This document shows, piece by piece, positions 15,431-25,070 of a DNA stretch of 64,000 bases; position 1 is the first letter of the stretch; every line of letters starts with the position of its first letter. The DNA comes from Thiolapillus brandeum (GTDB taxonomy: Bacteria > Pseudomonadota > Gammaproteobacteria > Chromatiales > Chromatiaceae). Location of the stretch: assembly GCF_000828615.1 (NCBI RefSeq), contig NZ_AP012273.1, positions 1,302,001 through 1,366,000 on the forward strand, given 5' to 3'. The translations under genes and the position numbers were made by a program. The notes beneath the pieces were generated by a model that saw only the letters and a program-made list of their open reading frames with translations, ran no database searches and was not told the DNA's origin.

Positions 15431-17670
15431 GCGAACACTATACCGAGGAAGGCACGGAACGCATCCGTCTTGCCGAATTCACTGAGAAGGCGTACCTGGA
15501 CTATTCCATGTATGTCATTCTCGACCGCGCCCTGCCGCATATTGGCGACGGTCTCAAGCCCGTACAGCGACGCATCGTGTACGCCATGTCCGAGCTGGGA
15601 CTGTCTGCGGCCAGCAAACACAAGAAATCTGCCCGCACCGTGGGCGATGTGCTGGGCAAGTTTCATCCTCATGGCGATACGGCTTGTTATGAAGCCATGG
15701 TGCTCATGGCCCAGTCCTTTTCCTATCGTTACCCGCTCATCGACGGTCAGGGAAACTGGGGCTCCCCGGACGATCCCAAATCCTTTGCCGCCATGCGCTA
15801 TACGGAAGCCCGCCTGACGCCTTATGCCAAAGTGCTGCTGGCGGAGCTCGGGCAGGGTACCGTGGAATGGACGCCCAACTTCGATGGCACCATGAAGGAA
15901 CCCAGCCTGCTGCCCGCACGACTGCCCAATGTGCTGCTCAATGGGGCCACGGGTATTGCCGTGGGCATGGCTACGGATATTCCTCCCCACAACCTGCGGG
16001 AAGTGGTCAGCGCCTGCATCCGCCTTATCGAGGCGCCGAAGAGCACCCTGGAAGAGCTCTGTGAGCATGTGCCGGGGCCGGATTTCCCGACCCGGGCAGA
16101 GATCGTCACCCCCAGGGCGGATCTTCTGAAGATCTACCAGACCGGTCGCGGAAGCGTCAAAGCCCGGGCGCGCTGGGAAAGAGAGGAGGGCAACCTGGTG
16201 GTGAATGCCTTGCCCTACCAGGTGTCCGGCGCCAGGATCCTGGAACAGATCGCCAGCCAGATGCGGGCAAAGAAACTGCCCTGGATCGAGGATCTGCGGG
16301 ACGAGTCCGACCATGAGAATCCTACCCGCCTGGTGATCGTGCCACGCTCCAACCGGGTGGATGTGGAACGGCTCATGTCCCATCTGTTCGCCACTACGGA
16401 TCTGGAGCGCAGCTACCGGGTGAATCTCAACCTTATCGGCCTGGATGGTCGCCCACAGGTGAAGAACCTGCGGGAGATTCTGGTGGAGTGGCTGGAGTTC
16501 CGCTTCGCTACCGTCCGTCGGCGGTTGCAGCATCGCCTTAACAAGGTGCTGGACAGGCTGCACCTGCTGGAAGGCCTGCTCGTTGCATTCCTCAATATCG
16601 ATGAGGTCATCCATATCATCCGCACTGAAGATGAGCCCCGGCCCGTGCTCATGTCGCGCTTTGAGCTCACGGAAATCCAGGCGGACTATGTACTGGATAC
16701 CAAGTTGCGGCAACTCGCCCGTCTGGAAGAAATGAAGATCCGCGCCGAGCAGGAAGAGCTGGCAACAGAACGGGACTGGCTGGAGAAGACTCTGGGGTCG
16801 AAACAACGCATGAAAACCCTGGTACGCAAGGAGTTGCTGGCGGATGCCGAAGAATACGGCGATGCGCGCTGTTCCCTGCTGGTGGCCAGGGAAGCGGCAG
16901 TGGCCATGGATGAGTCGGAATTGGCCCCCAGCGAGCCGGTCACCGTGGTGCTGTCGGAAAAAGGCTGGGTGCGTGCCGCCAAGGGACATGAGATCGATCC
17001 CGCCGGCCTGAACTACAAAGCAGGTGATGGTTTCTGTGATGCGGTGCGTCTGCGCAGCAACCAGCCGGCCATATTCCTTGATTCCACGGGGCGCAGCTAT
17101 TCTCTCATGGCCCATACCCTGCCTTCGGCCCGGGGGCAGGGGGAACCGCTTACCGGTCGCTTTGCGCCGCCGGATGGCGCTGTGTTCAGGGCCGCTCTGG
17201 GCGGTGCTCCCGAGCAGCGCTGGCTGCTGGCTTCGGATGCCGGTTATGGTTTTATCACCCAGGCCGGGAGCCTCATTGCCAACACCAGGAAAGGCAAGTC
17301 GGTGTTGACCTTGCCCAAGGGCGCCCGGGTACTGAAAGCACGCCCGGTAGTGGACCTGCACACTGACCGGGTTGTGGCCGTCACCAATGAGGGACGCATG
17401 CTGGTGATTCCCTTGAGTGATCTGCCGGAAATGGCCCGGGGCAAGGGCAACAAGATCATCGGTATTCCCGGCAAGCGCGTTGCCATACGGGAAGAATATG
17501 TCGTGGACATGCTGGTGGTGCCGGAAGGTGGCAAGGTGCGCCTGATTTCCGGCAAGCGCCACCTCAACCTCAAGGCCGCTGACCTCAATGCCTACGAAGG
17601 TGAACGGGGACGCCGGGGCAACAAGCTGCCCCGGGGCTTTCAGAAGGTGGACGGCCTGGAGCTCATGTGA
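15427..17670 (+). CDS. parC: DNA topoisomerase IV subunit A
   Basis: A 747-aa breakage-reunion subunit of topoisomerase IV. N-terminal winged-helix/tower domain with [14 protein letters not shown], the quinolone-pocket segment [16 protein letters not shown] and the catalytic tyrosine in [11 protein letters not shown]. The C-terminal beta-pinwheel is short, as in ParC rather than GyrA. The residue corresponding to Ser80 of E. coli ParC is Thr (HPHGDT). The ATG lies in a 4-nt overlap with the DUF302 gene. Downstream 158 nt separate it from yajC; no clear terminator is visible there. Confidence 0.96.
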   Translation: MSEHYTEEGTERIRLAEFTEKAYLDYSMYVILDRALPHIGDGLKPVQRRIVYAMSELGLSAASKHKKSARTVGDVLGKFHPHGDTACYEAMVLMAQSFSYRYPLIDGQGNWGSPDDPKSFAAMRYTEARLTPYAKVLLAELGQGTVEWTPNFDGTMKEPSLLPARLPNVLLNGATGIAVGMATDIPPHNLREVVSACIRLIEAPKSTLEELCEHVPGPDFPTRAEIVTPRADLLKIYQTGRGSVKARARWEREEGNLVVNALPYQVSGARILEQIASQMRAKKLPWIEDLRDESDHENPTRLVIVPRSNRVDVERLMSHLFATTDLERSYRVNLNLIGLDGRPQVKNLREILVEWLEFRFATVRRRLQHRLNKVLDRLHLLEGLLVAFLNIDEVIHIIRTEDEPRPVLMSRFELTEIQADYVLDTKLRQLARLEEMKIRAEQEELATERDWLEKTLGSKQRMKTLVRKELLADAEEYGDARCSLLVAREAAVAMDESELAPSEPVTVVLSEKGWVRAAKGHEIDPAGLNYKAGDGFCDAVRLRSNQPAIFLDSTGRSYSLMAHTLPSARGQGEPLTGRFAPPDGAVFRAALGGAPEQRWLLASDAGYGFITQAGSLIANTRKGKSVLTLPKGARVLKARPVVDLHTDRVVAVTNEGRMLVIPLSDLPEMARGKGNKIIGIPGKRVAIREEYVVDMLVVPEGGKVRLISGKRHLNLKAADLNAYEGERGRRGNKLPRGFQKVDGLELM

Positions 17671-17828
17671 AACCGCTGTGGCCTCTCGGCCGGAGCCCGG
17701 CAATGAGGCAAGGGGCATGAACCGCTAATTCTGGATGCTTATGAAGGGATTTATGGCATAATGTCCGGCTTCATCATCCTTCTATTTTGCAGAGTGTTGC
17801 CCGATGGTGGCATTCTTGGAGATATACA

Positions 17829-18167
17829 ATGAGCTTTTTCATCAACGACGCCCTTGCCGAGGCCGCTCCTGCTGCAGCGGCGGCTGGTCCCAACGGTCTG
17901 GCTGGTCTGCTTTTCCCTATTGGTCTGATCATCATTCTGTATTTCTTCATGATCCGTCCCCAGGTGAAACGCCAGAAAGCCCACCGCGCCCTGGTGGAAA
18001 GCCTGAAGAAAGGCGACGAAGTGCAGACCATGGGTGGCCTCATGGGGAAAATCACCGATGTGGGTGAAAATTTCGTGAAAGTGGAGATTGCGGATGGCAT
18101 GGTGGTTACCGTACGCCGTTCTGCTGTTGAAGCGGTTATGCCCAAGGGAACCCTCAAGGAACTTTGA
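17829..18167 (+). CDS. yajC: Sec translocase accessory subunit YajC
   Basis: A 112-aa inner-membrane protein of the SecDF-YajC complex. The N-terminus has an Ala-rich stretch, then one membrane helix (about 26-43, LLFPIGLIIILYFFMI), the hallmark RPQVKRQK and a small cytoplasmic domain with VQTMGGLMGKI and VTVRRSAVEAVMPKGTLK. The ATG at 17829 is preceded by GGAG at good spacing; the frame extends 14 codons upstream without family resemblance. It heads yajC-secD-secF. The usual upstream neighbours queA/tgt are replaced by parC. Confidence 0.95.
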   Translation: MSFFINDALAEAAPAAAAAGPNGLAGLLFPIGLIIILYFFMIRPQVKRQKAHRALVESLKKGDEVQTMGGLMGKITDVGENFVKVEIADGMVVTVRRSAVEAVMPKGTLKEL

Positions 18168-18225
18168 GAATCCCTTGCTACTCCATTACATCTACTTCCC
18201 AGTAAATAACCATTAAGCCCAAAAC

Positions 18226-20082
18226 ATGCTGAATCAATATCCCCTGTGGAAAAATCTCATGGTTGTCTTTGTATTGGCAATCGGACTCTTTTATGCGCTG
18301 CCCAATGTGTACAGCCAGGATCCCGCCATCGCCATTTCCGGCGTACGGGGTGCGGCTGTGGAGCAGTCGGTCAAGGACAGGATCAATGATGCCCTGAAAA
18401 AGGCCGATATCGCACCCAAGGAAGTGGAGGACAAGGGAAGCAGCCTGTTGATTCATTTCTCTTCCACTACTGATCAGCAGAAGGCCCAGAAGGTCATTGC
18501 CGGGGTGCTGCCGGAAACGGTTTCATATGCCTTGACCAGCGCAGCCAACGTGCCGGACTGGCTTCTGGGTATGGGCGGCAAACCCATGAACCTGGGTCTG
18601 GACCTTCGTGGCGGTATTCATGTGCTTATCGATGTGGATATGGATGCGGCCATCAAGGACAAGGTGGAAGCCTATACAGGGGATGTGCGTTCGACTCTGC
18701 GTGGAAAGAAAATCCGTTACCTGACGGTCAAAGCCGATTCTCTGGGAATCAACATCAAGTTCAAGGATCCTGCGACCCGGGACAAGGCGGAGGAAGTGCT
18801 GGGCAATGAATTCCGCAATCTGGGCGTTGAGCCCCTGGATGTCGATGGCGGCTACCTGGTGCGTTTGACATTGCCACCATCCGAGATTCGTGCCATCAAA
18901 AAGTTTGCGTTGCAGCAGAATATCACTACCATCCGCAACCGGGTCAATGCCCTGGGCGTGGCCGAACCCCTGGTGCAGCAACAGGGTGAGCGCCGTATCG
19001 TAGTGGAACTGCCCGGTGTGCAGGATCCCACCCAGGTCAAGAACATTCTGGGTGCTACCGCCACTTTGGAATACCGCCTGGTGGATACCGAGCATGATGC
19101 TCTGGATGCCAAGAACTCCGGCAAGGTTCCCCCGGGATCGCGTCTGTATACCGTGCGTGAGGATGGCCGACCCATTCTGCTCAAGAAGCGGGTGATCGTT
19201 ACCGGCAACCAGATTACCGATGCCGCTTCCGGTTTCGATCAGCGTTCCGGCAGCCCCATGGTTACCGTGAATCTGGACAGCAAAGGCGCACGGCGCATGC
19301 GCAATGTCACCATCGATAACGTGGGCAAGCCCATGGCTGTGGTGTTCAAGGAGAACCGGGTAGTGAGCCGGGATGCCGATGGCAAGCCCGTCAAACGTCT
19401 GGTGGAAGATGTCATCAGCGTCGCCAATATCCTCGAACCCCTGGGGGCGCGCTTCCAGACCACGGGCCTGGATAGTCCCCAGGAAGCCCATGAACTGGCC
19501 CTGCTGCTGCGTGCAGGCGCCCTGGCTGCCCCCATCGATATCGTCGAAGAACGAACCATTGGCCCCAGCCTGGGACAGGAGAATATCAATCAGGGTTTGA
19601 ATTCCGTGCTCATTGGTCTGTTGGCCGTGATGGTATTCATGGTGGTTTACTACAAGATTTTTGGGCTGTTTGCCAACGCAGCCCTGCTGGCCAACCTGGT
19701 GCTCATCGTGGCCATTCTGTCCCTGCTTCAGGCGACCCTGACTTTGCCGGGCATCGCAGGCATCGTGCTTACCGTGGGTATGGCGGTGGATGCCAACGTA
19801 CTGATCTATGAGCGCATCCGTGAGGAGTTGCGTGTGGGCAGTACGCCCCAGGCGGCCATTCACGCGGGTTATGAAAAAGCCTTCAGTACCATCATGGATG
19901 CCAACGTCACCACACTCATTGCGGCTATTGTGCTGTTTTCCATCGGTAGTGGCCCGGTGAAAGGCTTTGCCGTAACTCTGGCCATCGGCATTGTGACCTC
20001 CATGTTTACCTCCATCGTGGGAACCCGCGCCCTGGCCAACCTGGTGTATGGCGGGAAATCCGTCAAGAAACTGGCCATCTGA
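18226..20082 (+). CDS. secD: Protein translocase subunit SecD
   Basis: A 618-aa RND-type membrane protein that uses the proton gradient to help preproteins leave SecYEG. TM1 is at residues 8-27, then the large periplasmic P1 domain with GLDLRGGIH and DVDMD, the conserved RxxNRVNALGVAEPLVQQQG segment, and a C-terminal block of five helices with GMAVDANVLIYERIREE. Length is in the proteobacterial range. It is followed after 15 nt by secF. Confidence 0.97.
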   Translation: MLNQYPLWKNLMVVFVLAIGLFYALPNVYSQDPAIAISGVRGAAVEQSVKDRINDALKKADIAPKEVEDKGSSLLIHFSSTTDQQKAQKVIAGVLPETVSYALTSAANVPDWLLGMGGKPMNLGLDLRGGIHVLIDVDMDAAIKDKVEAYTGDVRSTLRGKKIRYLTVKADSLGINIKFKDPATRDKAEEVLGNEFRNLGVEPLDVDGGYLVRLTLPPSEIRAIKKFALQQNITTIRNRVNALGVAEPLVQQQGERRIVVELPGVQDPTQVKNILGATATLEYRLVDTEHDALDAKNSGKVPPGSRLYTVREDGRPILLKKRVIVTGNQITDAASGFDQRSGSPMVTVNLDSKGARRMRNVTIDNVGKPMAVVFKENRVVSRDADGKPVKRLVEDVISVANILEPLGARFQTTGLDSPQEAHELALLLRAGALAAPIDIVEERTIGPSLGQENINQGLNSVLIGLLAVMVFMVVYYKIFGLFANAALLANLVLIVAILSLLQATLTLPGIAGIVLTVGMAVDANVLIYERIREELRVGSTPQAAIHAGYEKAFSTIMDANVTTLIAAIVLFSIGSGPVKGFAVTLAIGIVTSMFTSIVGTRALANLVYGGKSVKKLAI

Positions 20083-20097
20083 ATTCGGAAAACATCT

Positions 20098-21033
20098 ATG
20101 AAAACCCTGACTTCAAATCTGAATTTCAACTTCATGGGCAAGCGTAAGCTGGCCATGACTTTTTCCATTACTCTGGTGTTGATCTCCCTGGCTTCTCTAC
20201 TGACACGGGGATTGGTGTTCGGTATAGACTTTACCGGTGGTACTCTCATCGAGGTAGGCTATACCGAGGATGTCGATCTGGAATCCGTACGCGGCAAGCT
20301 GGAGGGCAATGGCTTTGGAGATGCCCAGGTGCAGCAGTTTGGGACTCCAAGAGACGTGTTGATTCGTCTGGCTCCCCGTGAAGGGGTCAAGAGCTCCGAG
20401 CTCAGTGACAAGGTATTTCAAGTACTCAGCAAGGACTCCCCGGGGAAAGTAGAGCTGCGCCGGGTGGAATTCGTCGGCCCTCAGGTGGGTGATGAGCTTA
20501 CGGAAGATGGCGCCCTTGCCGTACTGGTTTCACTGATTGCCATACTCATGTATGTCGCCGTTCGTTTCGAGTGGCGCTTTGCCGTGGGTTCGGTTATCGC
20601 CCTGGTACACGATGTGACCATCACCCTGGGTTTTTTCTCAATCTTCAATATCGAATTCGATTTGACGGTGCTGGCAGCCGTACTGGCGGTCATTGGTTAC
20701 TCTCTGAACGATACCATCGTAGTATTTGACCGTATTCGTGAAAACTTCCGCAAGATCCGTAAGGGGGATTCGGAAGAGATCATCAATACTTCATTGAATC
20801 AGACTCTGTCACGCACCATGGTGACTTCACTGACTACACTGATCGTGCTGGTTGCCTTGTTCGTTATCGGTGGGGAAATCATCCATAACTTCTCCCTGGC
20901 GTTGATCCTGGGCGTGGTGGTGGGCACCTATTCTTCAATTTATGTGGCCAGTAGCGCAGTGCTCATGCTGGGTGTGAGCAAGGCGGATCTTATGCCGGTG
21001 CAGAAGGAAGGGGTCATCGACGATATGCCTTGA
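20098..21033 (+). CDS. secF: Protein translocase subunit SecF
   Basis: A 311-aa partner of SecD with six membrane helices. The first is at about 19-38; the periplasmic segment carries GIDFTGGTLIEV; conserved VIGYSLNDTIVVFDRIREN is in the C-terminal helical bundle, near the residues implicated in proton transfer in SecDF. It is the last gene of the unit, with a strong terminator 12 nt downstream. Confidence 0.97.
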   Translation: MKTLTSNLNFNFMGKRKLAMTFSITLVLISLASLLTRGLVFGIDFTGGTLIEVGYTEDVDLESVRGKLEGNGFGDAQVQQFGTPRDVLIRLAPREGVKSSELSDKVFQVLSKDSPGKVELRRVEFVGPQVGDELTEDGALAVLVSLIAILMYVAVRFEWRFAVGSVIALVHDVTITLGFFSIFNIEFDLTVLAAVLAVIGYSLNDTIVVFDRIRENFRKIRKGDSEEIINTSLNQTLSRTMVTSLTTLIVLVALFVIGGEIIHNFSLALILGVVVGTYSSIYVASSAVLMLGVSKADLMPVQKEGVIDDMP

Positions 21034-21045
21034 TCAGCCAGGCTC

Positions 21046-21083
21046 AAAAAGCCCGGGAGAGGCCTCTCCCGGGCTTTTTTTTT
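21046..21083 (+). terminator. Rho-independent terminator of yajC-secD-secF
   Basis: A perfect inverted repeat centred near 21062: arm AGCCCGGGAGAGG at 21050-21062 pairs with CCTCTCCCGGGCT, flanked by an A-run on the left and a run of T on the right (21075-21083). The A/T flanks also make it usable for transcripts from the opposite strand. Confidence 0.88.
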
Positions 21084-21162
21084 GCCAGGGTTGTTTCCAG
21101 GTGTCGGGCAGGATGCCGGCGAAACATTGCCGGAGATGATGGGTTCCTTCTGATACGACACC

Positions 21163-21190
21163 GCTCCCCTTGTGTATGGGCAGGGGGAGC
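21163..21190 (-). terminator. Possible weak terminator hairpin after the bat operon
   Basis: GCTCCCCT at 21163-21170 pairs with AGGGGGAGC at 21182-21190, just beyond the stop of the last bat gene on the minus strand. There is no T-tract, so it may only stabilise the transcript end; the secF terminator beyond it could finish termination. Confidence 0.3.
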
Positions 21191-21197
21191 CTGGCTG

Positions 21198-23030
21198 TTA
21201 CCAGGGACGTGATTCCTGCAAGGGCGCCGCCCGGGTGCTGATGGCGCGTTTTTCTTCCAGCATGAACTGGTTGCGCATCAGGTAGGCCGGATTGCCTTCT
21301 GCCTGTTGTAACCATTGTTCCATGAGTCCCATGGCGCCATTGCCGGCTTTTTCAGCATTGGATCCTTGCGCATCCTGATCATTTTGCCGTTCGCTGTCCT
21401 TGTCTGGCTGGTTGCCCTGTTGATCAAACTTTTCAACGGCTCCTTGGGTTTCTCCCGCCTTTTCCGCATCAAAGGTTTCGGTTTCTCTGGCCGCAGGCCC
21501 GGGATGCTGTGGCGGTGTGGGGGGCTGATTGGGTGAGGGCGCCTTGGGTGGCTGGGATCCTTCAGCAGGCTGTTCTCCCTGCTGTTCCTGATCACGGGCT
21601 TCCTTGTTGTCTTCTTTCCCCTGGTCTCCTTCCTGTTCCTTATCGGCTTTGCTGCCCTGAAAATCCCGGGTGGCTTGCGACTCTTCGGAGGGTTTGCCGT
21701 TTTCCTCCTGTTCAGTCGTGTCCGGTTTTTGTTGATTCTGTTCTTCAGAATTTGAGGAACTCTGATCTTTTTCCGGCTTCTTGTCACCAGAAGTTTCTTG
21801 TTGCTCAGATTCCTGGTCGCCGGAGGACTGCTGCTCCTCGGATTCCTGGTCACCGGAGGACTGCTGCTGTTCAGATTCCTGGTCACCAGAGGACTGCTGT
21901 TCCTCGGATTCCTGGTCACCAGAGGACTGTTGTTGCTCGGACTCCTGATCGCCGGAGGACTGCCGTTGCTCGGACTCCTGATCGCCGGAGGACTGCTGCT
22001 TCTCGGATTCCTGGTCGCCGGAGGACTGTTGCTTCTCGGATTCCTGGTCGCCGGAGGACTGTTGCTGTTCAGATTCCTGGTCGCCGGAGGATTGCTGCTC
22101 CTCGGATTCCTGGTCACCAGAGGACTGTTGTTGCTCGGACTCCTGATCGCCAGAGGACTGCTGCTGTTCAGATTCCTGGTCGCCGGAGGATTGCTGTTGC
22201 TCGGATTCCTGGTCACCAGAGGACTGCTGTTCCTCGGACTCCTGATCGCCGGAGGATTGCTGTTGCTCGGATTCCTGGTCACCAGAGGACTGCTGTTCCT
22301 CGGACTCCTGATCGCCGGAGGATTGCTGTTCCTCGGACTCCTGGTCGCCGGAGGATTGTTGTTGCTCGGACTCCTGATCGCCGGAGGACTGCTGTTCCTC
22401 GGATTCCTGGTCACCAGAGGACTGCTGTTCCTCGGACTCCTGGTCGCCGGAGGATTGCTGCTCTTCGGATTCCTGGTCACCAGAGGATTGCTGTTCCTCG
22501 GATTCCTGGTCGCCGGAAGATTCCTGCTTCTCTGACTCCTGTTCAGAGGAGGACTGCTTTTCTTCTTTCTTTTCCTGTTGCCCGGATTGTTTTTGTTCCT
22601 GTTTTTTCTGCTCTTCTGCTTCTTTTTCCTTGCGCTGCAGCTCAGCTTCCGCCGCGAGAGCGGTTACCAGGGAAAGGTTGTAGCGGGCATCCGAGTGATC
22701 AGCCTTGTTCTTCAGTACCTGGCGATAAGTATCAGCCGCTTCTTGAAGGTGGTTGAGCTGAAACAGGCAATTGCCCAGGTTATACAGGGCTTCGTCACGC
22801 AGTTCCCTGTCCTTTACAGCTGCGAACCGGGCGGCAGCCTCCTGGTAGTGACCCGCTCGATACAGCGCCACCCCCTGGCGAAAAGGATCACTGTATTTTT
22901 TTGCGGCATCCTCATATTTTCCTGCCTGATAGAGTTCCACAGCCTGCAGGTTGTGATTCTTGAACCAGTCTGCCTGGCCAAGGGAGGAAGAAATCAATAG
23001 AGACAGCAAAAGGCCTGTACGTGTTTTCAT
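21198..23030 (-). CDS. BatC-like TPR protein with a long Ser/Gly/Asp/Gln/Glu tandem-repeat region
   Basis: A 610-aa exported protein, last in the moxR-bat operon. Signal peptide about 1-20 (TGLLLSLLISSSLGQA). TPR-like helices fill about 25-120 (LYQAGKYEDAAKKY, GNCLFQLNHLQEAADTYRQVL), the usual BatC/BatE part. After a Lys/Glu/Gln stretch come 22 tandem copies of an 11-residue unit, consensus QSSGDQESEEQ (residues about 170-411), then a disordered Gln/Glu/Pro-rich tail and a short helical end (AMGLMEQWLQQAEGNPAYLMRNQF) resembling the conserved C-terminus of this family. The start MKTRTGLLL at 23030 overlaps the batB stop (ATGA). The role is probably with the two VWA proteins at the envelope; the specific function is unknown. 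Confidence 0.85.
   Translation of the reverse strand: MKTRTGLLLSLLISSSLGQADWFKNHNLQAVELYQAGKYEDAAKKYSDPFRQGVALYRAGHYQEAAARFAAVKDRELRDEALYNLGNCLFQLNHLQEAADTYRQVLKNKADHSDARYNLSLVTALAAEAELQRKEKEAEEQKKQEQKQSGQQEKKEEKQSSSEQESEKQESSGDQESEEQQSSGDQESEEQQSSGDQESEEQQSSGDQESEEQQSSGDQESEQQQSSGDQESEEQQSSGDQESEEQQSSGDQESEQQQSSGDQESEEQQSSGDQESEQQQSSGDQESEQQQSSGDQESEQQQSSGDQESEEQQSSGDQESEQQQSSGDQESEKQQSSGDQESEKQQSSGDQESEQRQSSGDQESEQQQSSGDQESEEQQSSGDQESEQQQSSGDQESEEQQSSGDQESEQQETSGDKKPEKDQSSSNSEEQNQQKPDTTEQEENGKPSEESQATRDFQGSKADKEQEGDQGKEDNKEARDQEQQGEQPAEGSQPPKAPSPNQPPTPPQHPGPAARETETFDAEKAGETQGAVEKFDQQGNQPDKDSERQNDQDAQGSNAEKAGNGAMGLMEQWLQQAEGNPAYLMRNQFMLEEKRAISTRAAPLQESRPW
21798..22523 (-). repeat. 22 tandem 33-bp repeats inside the batC-like gene
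   Basis: Twenty-two uninterrupted copies of a 33-bp unit encode SSGDQESE plus a variable triplet (EQQ, QQQ, KQQ, QRQ). Copies differ mainly at the residue after ESE and at synonymous sites, so the array is old enough to have diverged yet still homogenised. Such arrays change copy number easily and can be miscounted in assemblies. Confidence 0.95.
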
Positions 23031-24040
23031 GATAGCCTCCGGGAAAACCGGTTGCTGCGGCCAAACAGGTAGAGCACCAGGAAAATCACCGGAATGAGGA
23101 ACAGGTAGAAACGTTCGTTCCATACCCGGGTGGGCATTTCCTTGAACTGCTGCTGCTCTGCATCAGCAAGGATGTTATCCAGCAGCTTGCGCGTGTCGTC
23201 TTGCTGGTAATCCGCCAGCTGGTAGAGACCATCACCATGTTGGGCGAGGGTTTTGAGTTCTTCTTCGTTCAGGCGGGAAACGGGGGTGCGGGTGCCAGGT
23301 GGGAGATAGCGATCGGGCACCAGACCTCCTCCATCCGTGCCCACGCCCAAAATATGCAGGTGGATATTCCTGCCACGTAGCTCATCCACCTTTTCCAGCA
23401 ATTTGGGTTCGTCAAAATCACCGTCTGTAATGAGCAGTATATGGCGGGCCATTTTGTTGCCGTCTTCATGCAGTAGCAGGGCTGCCTTGTCCAGAGCATT
23501 GCCCAGGCGACTGCCAGGCAGAGCCACCAGGTCGGTGGACAGGCTGGGCAAGGTGCGCTTCAGGGTTTCCATGTCTTCGGTGACGGGTGAAATAACGTGG
23601 GCCACGGTGGCAAAAGCCACCAGGCCGATGCGTATGCCGGGATTGAGGCGCAGCAGATCCTGTACTTCCTGGCGTGCCCGGGCCAGGCGGGATGGCCGTA
23701 CGTCCCTGATGTTCATGGAAGCGGATATGTCGAGCAGAACGGCCAGTTCGGCGGCAGGACGGAAGGCGGAAATGCGTTCATAGTCCCAGCGCGGCCCGGC
23801 CATGGCCATAACCATGAGAAGCCAGGTCAGACTCCAGACTGTGAGGATGCCCCGGTAAGGTCGTGCCTGGCCTCCGGCCTCGCCCAGGAGCCAGGGGAGC
23901 AACTGCTCGTCGGCATACAGGGTTTCCTTTCCCCGTCGGCGGATGGTTTTTGAGTAACGCAGCCACAGCCATACCAGGGGAATGACCAGTAGTGCCCAGA
24001 GCCATAGAGGTTGGTCGAAATGAAAGCCGGATTCAGGCAT
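23027..24040 (-). CDS. VWA-domain protein BatB
   Basis: A 337-aa inner-membrane protein. Two N-terminal membrane helices (about 12-26 and 67-83) precede a von Willebrand A domain with the metal-ion (MIDAS) motif DISAS, the Thr/Asp sites in the following loops and LLITDGDFDE. A C-terminal membrane helix (FYLFLIPVIFLVLYLFG) closes the chain. The TPR part often fused to BatB-type proteins is here a separate downstream gene. Start and stop overlap both neighbours (8 nt with batA, 4 nt with the TPR gene). Confidence 0.9.
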   Translation of the reverse strand: MPESGFHFDQPLWLWALLVIPLVWLWLRYSKTIRRRGKETLYADEQLLPWLLGEAGGQARPYRGILTVWSLTWLLMVMAMAGPRWDYERISAFRPAAELAVLLDISASMNIRDVRPSRLARARQEVQDLLRLNPGIRIGLVAFATVAHVISPVTEDMETLKRTLPSLSTDLVALPGSRLGNALDKAALLLHEDGNKMARHILLITDGDFDEPKLLEKVDELRGRNIHLHILGVGTDGGGLVPDRYLPPGTRTPVSRLNEEELKTLAQHGDGLYQLADYQQDDTRKLLDNILADAEQQQFKEMPTRVWNERFYLFLIPVIFLVLYLFGRSNRFSRRLS

Positions 24041-25070
24041 GCCGACCTCCCGTGGGCTTTCTCAGGCGTGCACCAGGGAACAGGCCAAGGATCAGCAGGC
24101 AGAGCATGGCCAGGCCCAGGGGCCAGCGATATAGGGGTTGAGGTACATAGACGGTGCGTGATTCAGCCCGGGTCTTTTCCAGTTCATTGATGCGTTGAGA
24201 GATCTTTTCCATGGCATCCGTATCACTGGCCCGAAAGTAGGCGCCGCCGGTGATTTCCGCCAGCTTGCGCATCATGCTTTCATCGAAACCCAGGTCGGTA
24301 CGGGTTACGAGCCGGCCATCTTCGACAATGGGCACTTCCTTGCGATGACTCCCCACGCCGATGGTGTAGATGCGCACGCCTTCGGCGGCGGCCAGTTTTG
24401 CCGCTTCCAGGGGGGGGATGGTGCCAGCCGTGTTTTCGCCATCGGCGACCAGGATCAGTACTCGTGACCCCGGGGGGCGTTCCCGCAGTTTTCTGACGCC
24501 CAGACCAAGAGCATCACCCATGGCTGTGCCATCCCCGGCAATTCGGGGCACCAGGTTTTCCAGCAGTTCGCGTACGGACTGGCGATCCAGGGTCAGGGGC
24601 GACAGTACGAAAGCCTGGTTGCCGAATATGATCAGTCCCACCCGGTCGTTTTCCCGCTGCTCCAGGAAATGCCCCATGACGCCCTTCACGACCTGGATGC
24701 GGCTTACCTGCTGACCATTCACGCTGAAATCCAGGGCTTCCATGGAATGGGAGGCGTCCACGGCCAGCAGCAGGTCATAGCCTTCGATGTGTTCCTGAGT
24801 ATAGGGCTGTAGCCACTGGGGGCGCATCAGGGCAAAGGTCAGGCCCAGCCATAACAGAACGATGAGCAGCTGTTGCAGAAGGGAGCCGGCACTGCGATGC
24901 GGCCGGTCACCCTCGAAGGCTTGCTGCAACAAGGCGAGCTGGGGATGCAGCAGGGTACTATGGCGCTGCCGCTGATCCTGATTGATTTCCACAGAGGTGC
25001 GGCGCCATAGCCACTGAATTGCCGGAAGCAACAGCAGAAAGATCATCCATGGCCAGTGAAACTGCATCAT
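24033..25070 (-). CDS. VWA-domain protein BatA
   Basis: A 345-aa inner-membrane VWA protein, partner of BatB. N-terminal helices at about 8-22 and 66-82, VWA domain with MIDAS DASHS, LILVADGENTAG, and a C-terminal helix (LGLAMLCLLILGLFPGA). I chose the ATG at 25070, in an ATGA overlap with the upstream DUF4381 gene; the open frame extends another 59 codons upstream, inside that gene, without family resemblance. Known for aerotolerance/envelope-stress roles in Bacteroides and Leptospira; in this organism the function is inferred only. Confidence 0.9.
   Translation of the reverse strand: MMQFHWPWMIFLLLLPAIQWLWRRTSVEINQDQRQRHSTLLHPQLALLQQAFEGDRPHRSAGSLLQQLLIVLLWLGLTFALMRPQWLQPYTQEHIEGYDLLLAVDASHSMEALDFSVNGQQVSRIQVVKGVMGHFLEQRENDRVGLIIFGNQAFVLSPLTLDRQSVRELLENLVPRIAGDGTAMGDALGLGVRKLRERPPGSRVLILVADGENTAGTIPPLEAAKLAAAEGVRIYTIGVGSHRKEVPIVEDGRLVTRTDLGFDESMMRKLAEITGGAYFRASDTDAMEKISQRINELEKTRAESRTVYVPQPLYRWPLGLAMLCLLILGLFPGARLRKPTGGRHA

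Noticed and set aside
15247-17718. An 823-aa open frame on the minus strand
   Set aside because: It lies fully opposite parC and is His/Gln/Arg/Gly-rich with no family match, the usual artefact of GC-rich coding sequence.
21798-22535. A plus-strand frame reading as repeated LLLLGFLVAGG-type hydrophobic units, apparently a multi-helix membrane protein
   Set aside because: It is the exact reverse complement of the Ser/Gln repeat array in the batC-like gene. The hydrophobic look comes from the codons of the real minus-strand gene, which has a start, RBS context, signal peptide and TPR domain.
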